64,000 nt of DNA, taken from Lepidostoma basale. Taxonomy: Eukaryota; Arthropoda; Insecta; Trichoptera; Lepidostomatidae. The DNA lies in assembly GCA_022606425.2 (NCBI GenBank), contig JAHDVF020001552.1, positions 62,001 to 126,000 of the forward strand, read 5' to 3'. The notes beneath the pieces are model-generated. The model was not told the DNA's origin and did not search any database. It worked only from the letters and a program-made list of their open reading frames with translations. The position numbers and the translations under genes were made by a program. Shown in pieces: positions 9,895-19,345 of the stretch; position 1 is the stretch's first letter, and every line of letters starts with the position of its first letter.

Positions 9895-10146
9895 CTATAA
9901 CAAAAAACCTTCATGCCGTTTCCCGAAATAGTAGACTGAGAAAATGGAACGCCACACTACTGTATACTGACATACCTCTCTATCTTCTATAATACCTAAC
10001 CTTAAATATTTGGTTAAGTGTTCATGCCATGTTTTTCTCGATCTTCCTCGACTCCGCAATCCATTCGTATCGTTAACGAATATTTTTTTAATCATTCTTT
10101 CTTTATTCAAGCGTTCGCTGGCATCGACAGGGTGGCCTGGAAACAA
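9895..10146 (-). mobile_element. LINE alpha-like fragment, 3' end
   Basis: The minus strand translates as KIFVNDTNGLRSRGRSRKTW followed by HEHLTKYL and VCQYTVVWRSI, the C-terminal end of the alpha-type LINE protein in a diverged subfamily. The start codon proposed at 10146 is not a gene start. Confidence 0.65.
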
Positions 10147-10584
10147 TGACTAAAAACATCTGTATCAAGAGATTTCAGTAAAATCATTCGATTAATTTAA
10201 CGATTAATTAGAGTCAGTACACACAAACTTCAATTTTTATACTTTCCCCTTTGGGATTAATAACATTAACTTGGCAAAACAAAATTTTAATATGAATGGT
10301 TTGCGCTTGAACAAATTATTTTAACAAAACACCAGCGATCGTAATAGCCTTTAAACTCAAGGTTAGGTTAGGTGTGGGATTTAATTATTTCATAGTGCAA
10401 GTTATTAATTACAAATACTAATAATATTTCAAACATATTAATAATATACTTTTATTAGTTTATACAACACTTTAAATACAATATAATCATTTATGATATA
10501 TCATATAAGTCACGGAATTATGTTGTTTATAAGTCAAGGAGAAAGATACGTGTTAATGATTAAGTCTTGTAGTTGACAGGACGT

Positions 10585-10953
10585 CACCTGAGAGTAAGAG
10601 GGTTCCAACTAACAAAATTTCACATTCGTGAAAAGGGTTCTTGCTTACCTTATCTATACGTACAATTAAAAAAAAACATGTAATAGTATCGTCATTTTGA
10701 TGTTACGAAAAGAATCAAGTTCCATCTGATCATTCAAAACACACGATTCACTGAAAAAGGATTAATTTAAACTTAGAACTTTATTATTCCAACTGTTGCC
10801 AGACAAAATTTACACGTTTCTCAGTAAAAGAATCTCTGGAAATTGGAATAAAACCCTTTTATTCCAAGATACACACCCGAAACCAACAAAACTTTGACTT
10901 CATTTTTCTCAGCTTTTTACTTTTGTCAGTTGGAACCTTCTTACTCTCAGGTG
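10585..10953. mobile_element. Short inverted-repeat (MITE-like) element
   Basis: Terminal inverted repeats of about 27 bp (CACCTGAGAGTAAGAGGGTT on the left, its near complement on the right) are separated by about 315 bp of non-coding DNA. No clear target duplication. The superfamily is not determinable by eye. Confidence 0.5.
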
Positions 10954-11489
10954 AGGAGGAGTTAGCTATTGTCCGAGCTCCATGTATATTTTATCCGCTG
11001 GGCGAGAGATTGTCTTCCGGACGGAGATCTTCCTATGTGGCCATTGGATTGCTGAAGAAACTTAGATTCATTCAAGGTCTGCATAAGTGCACTGTTCGAC
11101 TGTGTTGATTGATTGTTGACAGAAGAGAGGTACTAATGAAGGATGATATACATTAATACTAAAGATTTTTTATGGCATAACTTGTTTTATAATTAATATA
11201 AAATCAAAATGGTTTTTGTCGTGCTATTCAGGACATTATTTCAGTTGAGTGTACTTCGCCATATTGAGGGAAGGAACTTTGTTCCGAAGAAGGCCTAAAC
11301 GAGGTTACAGGGAGGGCATTAGACAAAAACAGAGATTTGTCTTGTTTTAAGGAACGTAATATTTTTGGAAGTCAGATAAATGTAATAGCACTTCAGCGAG
11401 ACTCAAATAGGGCAACATTAGATAAATAAATATTGTATTCTGTATAAAATAAACAAAAGCTTAAATTATAATAAAATGTCATGTTACAA

Positions 11490-11660
11490 TTATTACGAAT
11501 GAAAACGTCTGTTTTCTAGAAGTTATATTATAATTAATTAGAATGACATGTTCCACCTTTCTAAGGCATTATTAAATGTATGATGAAATATGTCATTTCA
11601 ATAAATTATAAAAAAGCTTAAAAAATACGTTTTCATTCGTATTGATTATTTAATATGGAG
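11490..11660. mobile_element. HH-A foldback, diverged
   Basis: Left arm begins GAAAACGTCTGTTTTCTAGA and contains a minus-strand motif (11545-11575) in which GAAAC has become GGAAC. The right arm is eroded but ends with GTTTTCATTCGTATT as in other copies. Confidence 0.6.
11545..11575 (-). ncRNA. Decayed hammerhead-like motif, HH-A
   Basis: TTAATAA, T, GCCTT stem, GGTGGAACATGTC. The conserved G5 and the GAAA tract are mutated, so it is a relic. Confidence 0.35.
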
Positions 11661-11710
11661 TTTTATAACATAATTTAAGAAACAATAAATATCATTGTCT
11701 TTATATATGT

Positions 11711-11980
11711 GGGGTTAACAAACCATGCAGGACTTTGAGACCACACGAGTGGAGGCAATGGGCTCAGACTGCTGTACCAGCATATTATAATAGCGAAATA
11801 CATTGCATGGACAATCAAAACACCTAACACAATAGATTCTCAGCCTAACGAAGCCGATGACCGAGTGCGAAAAATGATGAATCAGGGCCCGGGTTCATAC
11901 ACAAAGGTTACTAGAGGTTGTCCGGCAGAGTGTCGTGTACAAAGGAAACAAAACATATAAAAGCCGTACTTCCGACCCCC
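11711..11980 (+). mobile_element. LTR fragment, diverged copy of the 16.2-kb LTR
   Basis: It shares with 16184-16784 the ordered blocks GACTGCT, ACCAGCATATT, ACACCT, CAGGGCCCGG, TTCATACAC and a TATAAAAG box near 11958, followed by a TTCCGACC block. Only the 5' (U3) half is kept. Non-coding. Confidence 0.6.
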
Positions 11981-12059
11981 AAATATATATTTTTACTAAT
12001 CTCAATATTCTTTTAAACATAACTCCTTGGAATAAATTTCAGAATTCATTTGATCTCCT

Positions 12060-12440
12060 TCATTTATTCATCTTCAGCGTTACAACCCTTGGTGAGTCTT
12101 AGCTTCCTCCAAAAAACGTATCTAATCTGTCCTGCCTCTGGTCATCACCTCCCCTCAGCAAGACAGGGGGCAAGCCCTAGGGTCCGACAGTCTGCTGTGA
12201 TACCATCCAACCATCGCAGTCGCGGCATGACGAAATTTCTTCGCACAACTGGATTGTTAAGCAACACTCGCTTGGGGAGCTCCAGTTCCTCCATGCGGTG
12301 CAAATGACCTTGCCAGCGTGATCTGTTAATTTTGATAAACTTGACCACGCTAACGTCCTGGTGTAGATCGTAGAGTTCCGCGTTGTATCTTATTCTCCAT
12401 GTCTGACCATCCTTAATAGGTCAGAGGATTTTGCGGAGGA
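12060..12440 (-). mobile_element. LINE fragment, C-terminal region
   Basis: The minus strand encodes INRSRWQGHLHRMEELELPK, then RNFVMPRLRWLDGITAD, a recognisable LINE C-terminal pattern (W-x-GH-x-x-RM followed by RLRWLDG). Truncated at both ends. From 12450 to 13040 no feature is recognised. Confidence 0.65.
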
Positions 12441-13044
12441 TTTTCAAAGCATAACATATGATCTTGTTAAATTTTTATACTTAATTTTTTCTTCCTATTC
12501 TATAACATATCCTATAGCCAAAAATATCTTAGTAACAATATTAATAATCTTAAATATATGGCGTCTGTATGGTGCGTTTGTCAGTCGTATTAATCGCAAT
12601 CAATGCATATTTCCAGAATACAATCCGCTAAATTTTATGTACATAAATAAGGAAAAAATAATGTTATTAAATTATAAGCAAAACAAAATCTAGTTATTAC
12701 AAATTGGGAATTCTCAGAAACATAAATGCTAGACGGGGGGACCGAACTTCGGAGATTTATCTGGATCCCTCCGAGATAAAGTTTGTACCAAAATGTCGCG
12801 TCTGCTCGTAATGTTACTCGTAAAATAATTTATTTTGCACCGCGGAATTATGTAGTCTATTATTTGGATTGTAAAGAGTATTATTCATTCCAGACGCTGT
12901 AAAACTGGGACTTCAGACTGGAAGTCTACATCGGTTTATCTAGCCTCGGCGGAACGGAGAAGTTTTTCTATTTTTTATGAACAGTTCATCAACAAGTTAA
13001 AAGACTTAGATAAACAGTTTTACTCACAAAAGCTGGAATTCATG

Positions 13045-13168
13045 AGTGTATTTTCATATTTCATGAGAATAGTATATTTCACCTTAATAATACCTTAGAA
13101 AGGAAAAACATGTCGTTCCTATAAACAATAATAAAACTTCAAGAATACAGACGTTTTCATTGATACTA
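13045..13168 (+). repeat. HH-A arm, decayed
   Basis: Right-arm order is kept: AATACCTTAGAAAGGAAAAA, CATGTC, ATAATAAAACTTC, and GACGTTTTCATT. The core has lost GAT and the GAAAC is AAAAAC, so no active motif is expected. Confidence 0.5.
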
Positions 13169-13174
13169 TTTATT

Positions 13175-13440
13175 CAATATTTCATAAATCTGTTTGATTA
13201 CGCTTTCATTCGCACTGTACTGATTTTTTATATCTGCATATCGCAGTCTATTATATAAAGATTTATAACATATTCGTCTAAGAGATCTCATTTCCAGTAT
13301 CCATCTTCTTCCAATTATAAGCTTCTCTTCCATACATGAGGGTCGGTACAAGAACCTCGTTGTGCACTGCCATATTAGCCTTTTTGTATATACAATTGTT
13401 TGCAATGGCAGCTCTAAGTGGTTCATTCATTCTGTTAAAT
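13175..13440 (-). mobile_element. LINE alpha fragment
   Basis: Minus-strand reading gives MRSLRRICYKSLYNRLRYAD and NESVIKQIYEILNK, the alpha-family segment just after the reverse transcriptase; further upstream it includes LEL-PLQTIVYT. Frames shift between segments. 13441-13890 has nothing recognised. Confidence 0.65.
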
Positions 13441-13894
13441 TTTTATTTTATTTATATATTTATTATATTTTACTTTTACGTGATATACATTTGATAAAAA
13501 AAAGTTTATGAACTGTAATAGTCACATTAGGCATGGCCTGTATCGTGACAACTACATTAAATAGCATGTTAGTGGAATTGTTAGTAACATAGCGGTTTGC
13601 TAGTATTTGTTAGTAATCTTATGTTAATATTGATAAGTGACTTATCGTAACATGATGATATAATAAAAATTGAATGATAGGAAAGTTGTTAAAATAAATT
13701 TACATACTAGGATAAGAAATCTCTTCTTAATCTAATAGAAAAAAACTATTTCTAGATCTATGGTTGACCCCTTAATATATTTTGGAATGCGCCATTCCTT
13801 CTTCCGATCTTTCTTTTCACTCTCCTATATTTTACAAACATATTTTCCCAAATATAAAACACACCGAAACGTTAAATTATGAAATAAAATTATT

Positions 13895-14105
13895 TGAATT
13901 ATTATTTTGAATGGCTCTTTGCAACTTTACAGTGCAAGCCATATCGATGTAAAGGCTATAGCTATTATATTGATTTTCATGACACGTGAATTCTACACTA
14001 GATTACAACGTGAAAATTGTGAATCGAACCCGGGACCTTTGGGTGTACTGCAAATACAGTCCTAGCTGTTGCCACGAAGGTCGTCACAGAACTCCATCAT
14101 TCACG
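13895..14105 (-). mobile_element. tRNA-derived SINE
   Basis: Read on the minus strand: GACCTTCGTGGCAACAG head (A box region), GGTCCCGGGTTCGATTC (B box), then the shared body GTGTAGAATTCACGTG, CATGAAAATCA, and a terminal AT-rich tail. Same family as the 60.2-kb copy. Confidence 0.75.
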
Positions 14106-14129
14106 ATCATTACTTAGTCATTCGATTTG

Positions 14130-14370
14130 AATTTATTGTTTCTTGAACAATGATGTGAAATTCCATATTAAATAATTTAAAACGATTGAAAATGTCCGTT
14201 TTCTAGAAGTTTTATTATAATTTCTGGAAATGACATGTTTCGCCATTCTAAGGCATTATCAAATGTATTAATTAATCCATTTGATAATGCTTTAGAAAGG
14301 CAATACATGTAATTCCCTCAAATTATAAATAAACTTCTAGAATTAAGGCGTTTTCATTCGATCCGTATTA
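14130..14370. mobile_element. HH-A foldback element
   Basis: Outer segment TTTATTGTTTCTTGAACAAT, left arm with a good minus-strand motif, centre near 14271, and right arm with a degraded plus-strand motif, ending GTTTTCATTCG. No coding region. Confidence 0.65.
14232..14262 (-). ncRNA. Hammerhead-like motif, HH-A
   Basis: TTGATAA core, extra T, GCCTT/AATGGC stem, GAAAC, ACATGT palindrome and C (GTC cut site). The 3-8 pair is T-A. The partner at 14281-14311 has GCAATAC in place of GCGAAAC and is inactive by inspection. Confidence 0.5.
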
Positions 14371-14422
14371 TTTATTGGATTTGAAACTTGAAAAGTATTT
14401 TCATATATTTGATTCTAATACA

Positions 14423-14677
14423 TGTACGGGAGTGGGAGGATTATTCCCACGCACTCAACTAACCTATGGCGCTAGTATGCTGGCAGAGGCATAGCGCCCC
14501 CTGGAGACATGGACCCCGTCTTTGCTCCCAGTCTTAACGCCATGTCCTCCAGACAGGCAACACGCATCCACTCGCGCTTCCAGCTATTGTTTATATACTT
14601 GTCTACGCTGCAATAAACAACTGTTTACCAACCTTTGACTTTTCATTTGCACAATCGAACCACATCACAACTACACA
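14423..14677 (+). mobile_element. Possible solo LTR (short)
   Basis: Begins TGTACGGGAGTGGG, carries an AATAAA signal near 14612, and ends CACAACTACACA, so it fits TG...CA boundaries and U3-R-U5 order. No flanking duplication was found and no second copy is in the window. Moderate to low certainty. Confidence 0.35.
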
Positions 14678-14721
14678 CGATAATAATTAGAAGCTTTTAA
14701 TATATAGGTACTTTTCAAAAG

Positions 14722-15201
14722 ATGTATGGAAGTGAAGCTTGGAGCTGGCAAAAGAAGGATGAAAGCAGGATAAACGCCTTAGATATGAGATCACTAAGAA
14801 GAATGTGCAGGAAAACATTGTATGATATAATACCGAACGATGAAATAAGAGAGAAATTGAAGGCAGATGACTCCATCATGAATAAAATTAAAAAAAGGAT
14901 CCCTGAGATGGTTTGGACATATGGAACGAATGTATGAGAATAGAATGGATTAAAAGTTGTACACAAGCAGCGTGAGTGGAAAAAGAAGCCGAGGACGACC
15001 GAGGAAAACATGGCATGACCAAATTAATTAATTACTAAAAGGCGGCCACATTCGAAGTCGGAATAATCGACGTGCGTGCATGGTGCGATGTATGAATGTA
15101 GATGAAGCCCGAGAGGTATGCCAGGACAGAGCATTGTGGCGATCCATCCTCTCTGCCCACCCTTCCGGGGAAATGGCGTGATGGTTAGTTAGTTAGTTAG
15201 T
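14722..15201 (+). mobile_element. LINE alpha, 5'-truncated copy with target duplication
   Basis: Starts at MYGSEAWSWQKKDESRINAL and runs through the C-terminal region to the GTTA tail. One shift in the A-run near 14890 breaks the frame, after which KRSRGRPRKTWHD-type text continues. It is flanked by the direct repeat TTTTCAAAAGAT (14712-14723 and 15202-15213), so the boundaries are secure. 15214-15594 holds nothing recognised. Confidence 0.85.
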
Positions 15202-15594
15202 TTTTCAAAAGATTTTTTCTGTTGAAATCTGCGAGAGGATTTGAAAGTATTTCTGATTCTGTGTGTGGGTTGTTATCGTTATTCTACACGTGAATAATTT
15301 TACTATGCTGAATGGGGAATCTCCAATTTTAGAACGCAGGAAAATGAGATAAAGCGGATGTTTATTTATGATACGCCCTTTGTGGTACACGGGGTCTTCT
15401 AATTATATCGGGGGCGGGGACACCGTCAGTGGCGGCTGTGTGCTGATATGAATACTTAAAAATGTCAGACTGTGTCGGGAGTCGAACGTCTGCTGCAGAA
15501 AGGGCGAATTAAATTATTCTTAATATTTGTTTAAAACATCGTCAAATTAAGTAATGAACATCCTTTATGAATTTTAAAATTACTGCAAATACTA

Positions 15595-15835
15595 AGTGTC
15601 TTGGATATATACGAGTATACTACGTATCTTGGATATATCCGTGTAATTCTTCTCCTTCGATCGACATTTCGGGGATCGTTGCACCCTTCATCATTGGGAT
15701 ACTTATGACTTCATCTTCGGAGTAGATTAACTAACCTGAATATGTAAATTAACTACCCTGATCTCCGAATTAACTACGTCTATCGAGGAAGACAAGTTAC
15801 ACGTATATAATATACCCAAGATATCAAAAAATATA
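15595..15835. mobile_element. Foldback element with relic hammerhead-like motif
   Basis: Outer arms (TCTTGGATATATCC with GTGTAATTCTTC on the left, complementary ACGTATATAATATACCCAAG on the right) fold over about 150 bp. The left arm contains a minus-strand motif at 15663-15694: ATGATGA, A, GGG...CCC, GAAATGTC. It is one base off the core at position 3 and has GAAAT rather than GAAAC. Confidence 0.45.
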
Positions 15836-15889
15836 TTGTCACCAAAAAAATGTTAAATAATATAGTAATATGTGATAATTGGGTTGATA

Positions 15890-16130
15890 GCCTTTCACAT
15901 TACATTAATAAAGATTTCCTGCTTAATGCTTACCTCTAGTCTCAATAGGTGGCGCTAATGTAGATTGAACAAAAGTATGTGAAATGTTTCTCAACATGGT
16001 AGCATATATACAACTTTCAAATAATTATCGTGGTGTTCGTAGAAAGGAGGAATGCGGAATGTTGTATTACATAAAGCGATCGCTTAACCCAACCAATGAC
16101 AGGTCATAAGTCCTGTAAACGCCTCGACCA
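15890..16130 (+). repeat. Unclassified interspersed repeat R
   Basis: This segment, with GGTGGCGCTAATG near one end and AACCCAACCAATGACAGGTC near the other, recurs in opposite orientation at 18690-18955. No open frame, no terminal repeats visible. Confidence 0.55.
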
Positions 16131-16183
16131 CCATATTATGTTTCCAAATAATTTACATATTCCTCTCAATTAAGATACAATTT

Positions 16184-16784
16184 GTAGGTTATTGACCTCG
16201 CAGGCAAAGTACAAAATGTTTGACCCACATAAGTGGACGCAATGGACTTCGACTGCTGAACCAGCATATTTCATGATGAAATAGATTGGACGAATAACCG
16301 AAAACACCTGACTTTGCACCTACAAATCGCAATAATGAAATACGTTGCTGGGGACAAAAGTGCTGAAACAGGGCCCGGATTCATTCACACAGGTCACTAG
16401 AGCAGAGCATCGTGTGCAAAGGGAAGCATATAAAAGCAGTACATCCGACCACCCGATACGTCAGTCAGTATCACGGCTTCTAACAGACACGAGTCTACGC
16501 CGTCAAGTCTACGTACAAAGAACCTCCGACTCTCCCACCGAGCTACGCTACTATCCACACTGCTACGCCACGTAACTTCCGACGAGTCTTCGCTCCAGCT
16601 GACCAACGCTACCACCCAGCGTGTCATCATCCGCTACTGCTCACCGCTCGGACTCCGCCCCCGCTGCTATCGACGTCCAGGCGCACGCTCTATACGAGTA
16701 TATAATACTGTTGACGTATAATTACTTGTGATCTGCAATAAACGCTGAAACTTCCACTGCTTTTAACTCTCACTACCTCCCTCA
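16184..16784 (+). mobile_element. Solo LTR, about 600 bp, with TATA box and poly(A) signal
   Basis: Starts TGTAGGTTATTG and ends ...CTCA. A TATAAAAG box sits at 16428-16435 and AATAAA at 16737-16742, the order expected of U3-R-U5. A related fragment at 11711-11980 confirms that it is repetitive. No gag-pol follows. Assignment to gypsy-like elements rests on the adjoining GGTGACCCCGACGT sequence, which is typical of the region after such LTRs. Confidence 0.65.
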
Positions 16785-16880
16785 AAGTGGTGACCCCGAC
16801 GTCGGCCGATTCATCCCCCAAAGTGGTGACCCCCGACGTCAGCCGACTCACCATCCCCCAATCAGCCGACTCACCACACC
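16785..16880 (+). other. Primer-binding-like leader, tandem
   Basis: AAGTGGTGACCCCGACGTC and a near copy with one extra C (starting near 16819) lie directly after the LTR, separated by 34 bp, with further partial repeats (AGCCGACTCACC). They look like the start of the retroelement leader duplicated in tandem. Confidence 0.45.
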
Positions 16881-16887
16881 CGTAATG

Positions 16888-17220
16888 GGTAAAATCATAG
16901 GACCAACCAAGAGATCCATGTGATGACCCAGCAGCCCCTTATAACGAGCACCGTTAGAGCCGTTCGCCTAGCATGGATTGGGCACGTATGCCGAGCCGAA
17001 GAGACCAGAGCAATCAAGACCCTGTACGCGTCTAGACCAACTGAAGTAAGACCTCTAGGAAGGCCTAGACAGCGCCTAATGGACAATGTTCTTACTGACT
17101 TGGCTAGGTTGGGCGATTTGGACTGCTGGGAGCAAAAGGCGCAGGATCGAGGAGTTTGGCGAAAAATCATCAAGGAGGCTAAAACTCTTCAAGATTTGTA
17201 TGGCCATAGGAAGTAAGTAG
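16888..17220 (+). mobile_element. LINE fragment (delta family), C-terminal end
   Basis: Encodes RLAWIGHVCRAEETRAIKTL, then GRPRQRLMDNVLTDLARLGD and QDRGVWRKIIKEAKTLQDLY, the C-terminus of a LINE protein. The first ATG is not a start. A short 3' end of the same family is at 20316-20410. The reading frame from 16920 to 17216 is intact. Confidence 0.75.
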
Positions 17221-17259
17221 TACTATGTTTTTACAATCAATTAATTTTGTTTGTCTTTT

Positions 17260-17410
17260 GTTTTTTGTATACATTGTATATACAACACTAAAATAAATAA
17301 ATTAAATATCAGACATGTTTCGGACAACCCGGGCCTTCCTCAGTGATATTATAAGGATATTTAAAATATTATAAAATTGTTTACAGATATGATCAGTTTT
17401 GACAAACCTT
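17260..17410 (-). mobile_element. HH-C repeat unit, single arm
   Basis: On the minus strand it runs from GTTTGTCAAAACTGATCA, through AATATCA and the motif, to TTTAGTGTTGTATA. The 56.4-56.8 kb foldback is made of two such arms. Confidence 0.6.
17305..17350 (-). ncRNA. Hammerhead-like ribozyme, HH-C, all stems formed
   Basis: Stem I AATATCA with TGATATT, 7 perfect pairs. Core CTGAGGA, extra A, stem II with GG...CC pairs, GAAAC, self-complementary ACATGT, and GTC as cut site. Every consensus position that can be checked by eye is satisfied (CTGANGA, GAAA, NTH). Among the strongest candidates in the window. Confidence 0.65.
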
Positions 17411-17480
17411 ATACTCAATTTTATTTTAACAAACCAACGAGTTTCGCTCCCACTGGATCTTAGTCAGATATTACAATATA
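17411..17480 (-). repeat. HH-B fragment with hammerhead-like motif
   Basis: CTGACTA (G8 changed to T), A, GATCC/GGAGC imperfect stem, GAAAC, ACTCGT, T at 17434-17467 on the minus strand. It abuts the HH-C unit directly and its stem I no longer pairs. 17481-18090 contains nothing recognised. Confidence 0.45.
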
Positions 17481-18094
17481 TTGTATGTATTGCTTTATAA
17501 AGCGCGAATTATTATATTACATTTCCAATAATAAGGCACGTGCGTTCAACAACTTAGCAAATTACGAGAATGTGAATATAATAACCATCTGTTGATACTT
17601 AAAGTAAATTATATTCGTGAGGCAAACCGAGCATTAAATCAGACTAAGGTTACATACATTTTCAGTTCGACTGTCAATTCCGTTCGGGGGTGTGGTACTC
17701 GTATTATAGAAGGTATAGTCTACAGTAATGAATATCCTTTTGCCGCCATAATGCAGAGTGCCCTTTTATTAGTGGTTCTAGGCTTCAGACCTCTGGTGAC
17801 TTTGATCACGGATAATACAGTCAATAGAATGTACTCGTAGGTACTGAAAGGTAGCTAATAATACCGATACTGGATGCTAAAACAAGCTTCGCATTGAGAG
17901 AGTTGTAAACGCAAAACAGATGTCATATTTGAGGTTAATGAATTTCGAGATCTTCTTCGCTAGTCTCGATGCAAGGGATTGGTTTGCAGTAAAGTATTGC
18001 TGGTTCTTGGGATGCAACTTGTGCATTATAATGTGATAGTTTCCCATTACTTTTCACATTGGTTTACAGAAGGTTATTTGAATCCAATTACTTT

Positions 18095-18270
18095 ATATAA
18101 CTTTTTAGCTATTGATTCTTATGACATGTGGCAGGTATTGTCATTTTATTGTCACGTAAATTCTACACCAGACTGTGACAATCACACTGCCTTCAACAGG
18201 AATCGAACCCAGGACCAACGTTGTAGCAGTCATAGCTCTTACCGCTCTGCCAAGAAGGTCGAGATAAATT
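18095..18270 (-). mobile_element. tRNA-derived SINE (minus member of head-to-head pair)
   Basis: Minus strand: GACCTTCTTGGCAGAGCGGT head with an A-box-like start, GGTCCTGGGTTCGATTCC (B box), then GTGTAGAATTTACGTG and the usual body. Head faces the plus-strand copy about 20 bp away. Confidence 0.75.
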
Positions 18271-18284
18271 CGTATAAATTAATA

Positions 18285-18500
18285 GACGGCCATCGTGCCA
18301 ACAGTTATGACTGCTACATTAAAAGTCCCGGGTTCGATTCCAGACGATAACAGTGTGTAAAACAAAATAAATCTCACCATGTCATTTGTCTGGTAAAATT
18401 CACGTGACCACAAAAATGGCGATAGACTAGCTATCTATCACTTGACATAAAAATCAGTAGCTAAAAAGCTGGGTTCAAATAACCTGTTGTATACAAAAGT
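18285..18500 (+). mobile_element. tRNA-derived SINE (plus member of head-to-head pair)
   Basis: GGCCATCGTGCCAACAG head, AGTCCCGGGTTCGATTCC (B box), then GTAAAATTCACGTGACCAC and CTATCTATCACTTGACATA in the shared body order. It diverges in the tail (TGGGTTCAAATAACCTGTTG), which also occurs at 5878-5903, so that is a subfamily end. Confidence 0.7.
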
Positions 18501-18689
18501 ATGGAAATTATTGGGAAAGAAGATTAAAGACCCGAGCGGCATGACTTGAACCAGCAAATATGTTAGACTTACTTCGAACCAATACTTAGAATTAAAACTT
18601 TAAAAAACATCTTGAATAATGACGTGAATTTTTTTAATTGTATCTCAATAGAGACGAAGAAACAAACTGGAAACTGAATATGGATGATC

Positions 18690-18955
18690 AAGGTGTTTAC
18701 AGGACTTATAACCTGTCATTGGTTGGGTTAAGCGCACGCTTTATGTAATTACAACATTCCCCATTCCACCATTGTTATTATGATCATGCATGATACATTT
18801 TTTGGAAGTTACATATATACTCCAAATCCATACCTATCTTCACGTGTCAGTTCCAGTTAGCCATCTATGTAGATTAGATTGTACTAATTAATTTTTTAAG
18901 ATTAATCTATACAATCCACCCACTAACGCCATCTATGAAGAATGATTGTTTAGCA
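18690..18955 (-). repeat. Unclassified interspersed repeat R, second copy
   Basis: Contains AACCTGTCATTGGTTGGGTT near its start, complementary to 16088-16110, and CGCCATCTATG near its end, matching the other copy in reverse. Confidence 0.5.
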
Positions 18956-19080
18956 TTTAGCAAACTACTTTATTAACACAATGCGAAGAGGCTACCGCCT
19001 CCTAGCGCACTGTTTTAGAAGTCGCCTGGAGTATCACTCCTATTTTATACGCCAAAGAATTGACCAGAATATTTACAAAT

Positions 19081-19210
19081 ATTTGTGAAATGTATACTTA
19101 TATCTGTATACGAATCCTGGATTTTCACCTGTGGGTGGTTAATTTAAATTAACCACCCACAGGTGAAAATCCAGGATTCGTATACAGATATAAGTATACA
19201 TTTCACAAAT
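19081..19210. repeat. Perfect 130-bp palindrome without spacer
   Basis: Each 65-base half is the exact reverse complement of the other, meeting at TTAATTTAAATTAA (19139-19152). Outer ends read ATTTGTGAAATG and CATTTCACAAAT. No mismatch was found. It shows no hammerhead-like core and no coding frame. Confidence 0.85.
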
Positions 19211-19211
19211 A

Positions 19212-19345
19212 AATGACGTGAAACTTCATAAAATGTCGGTTTTCTGTATTGTATTGAATTTTATGGGAATGACATGTTTCGTCTTGCTAAGACATTATCA
19301 GATATTTGATAAGTCACATTTGATAATTTCTTATTAAAGCGAAAT
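19212..19345. mobile_element. HH-A repeat, truncated foldback
   Basis: Left arm with GTCGGTTTTCTGTATT, then a minus-strand motif at 19271-19301 reading CTGATAA, T, GTCTT/AAGAC stem, GAAAC, ACATGT, C. Right arm decays after TTTGATAATTTC. 19346-20315 has no recognised element; 19870-20060 is relatively GC-rich single-copy DNA. Confidence 0.55.

Noticed and set aside
17592..17840. 82-codon open frame as a gene
   Set aside because: No motif, no splice or start evidence, and composition as the background; consistent with chance.
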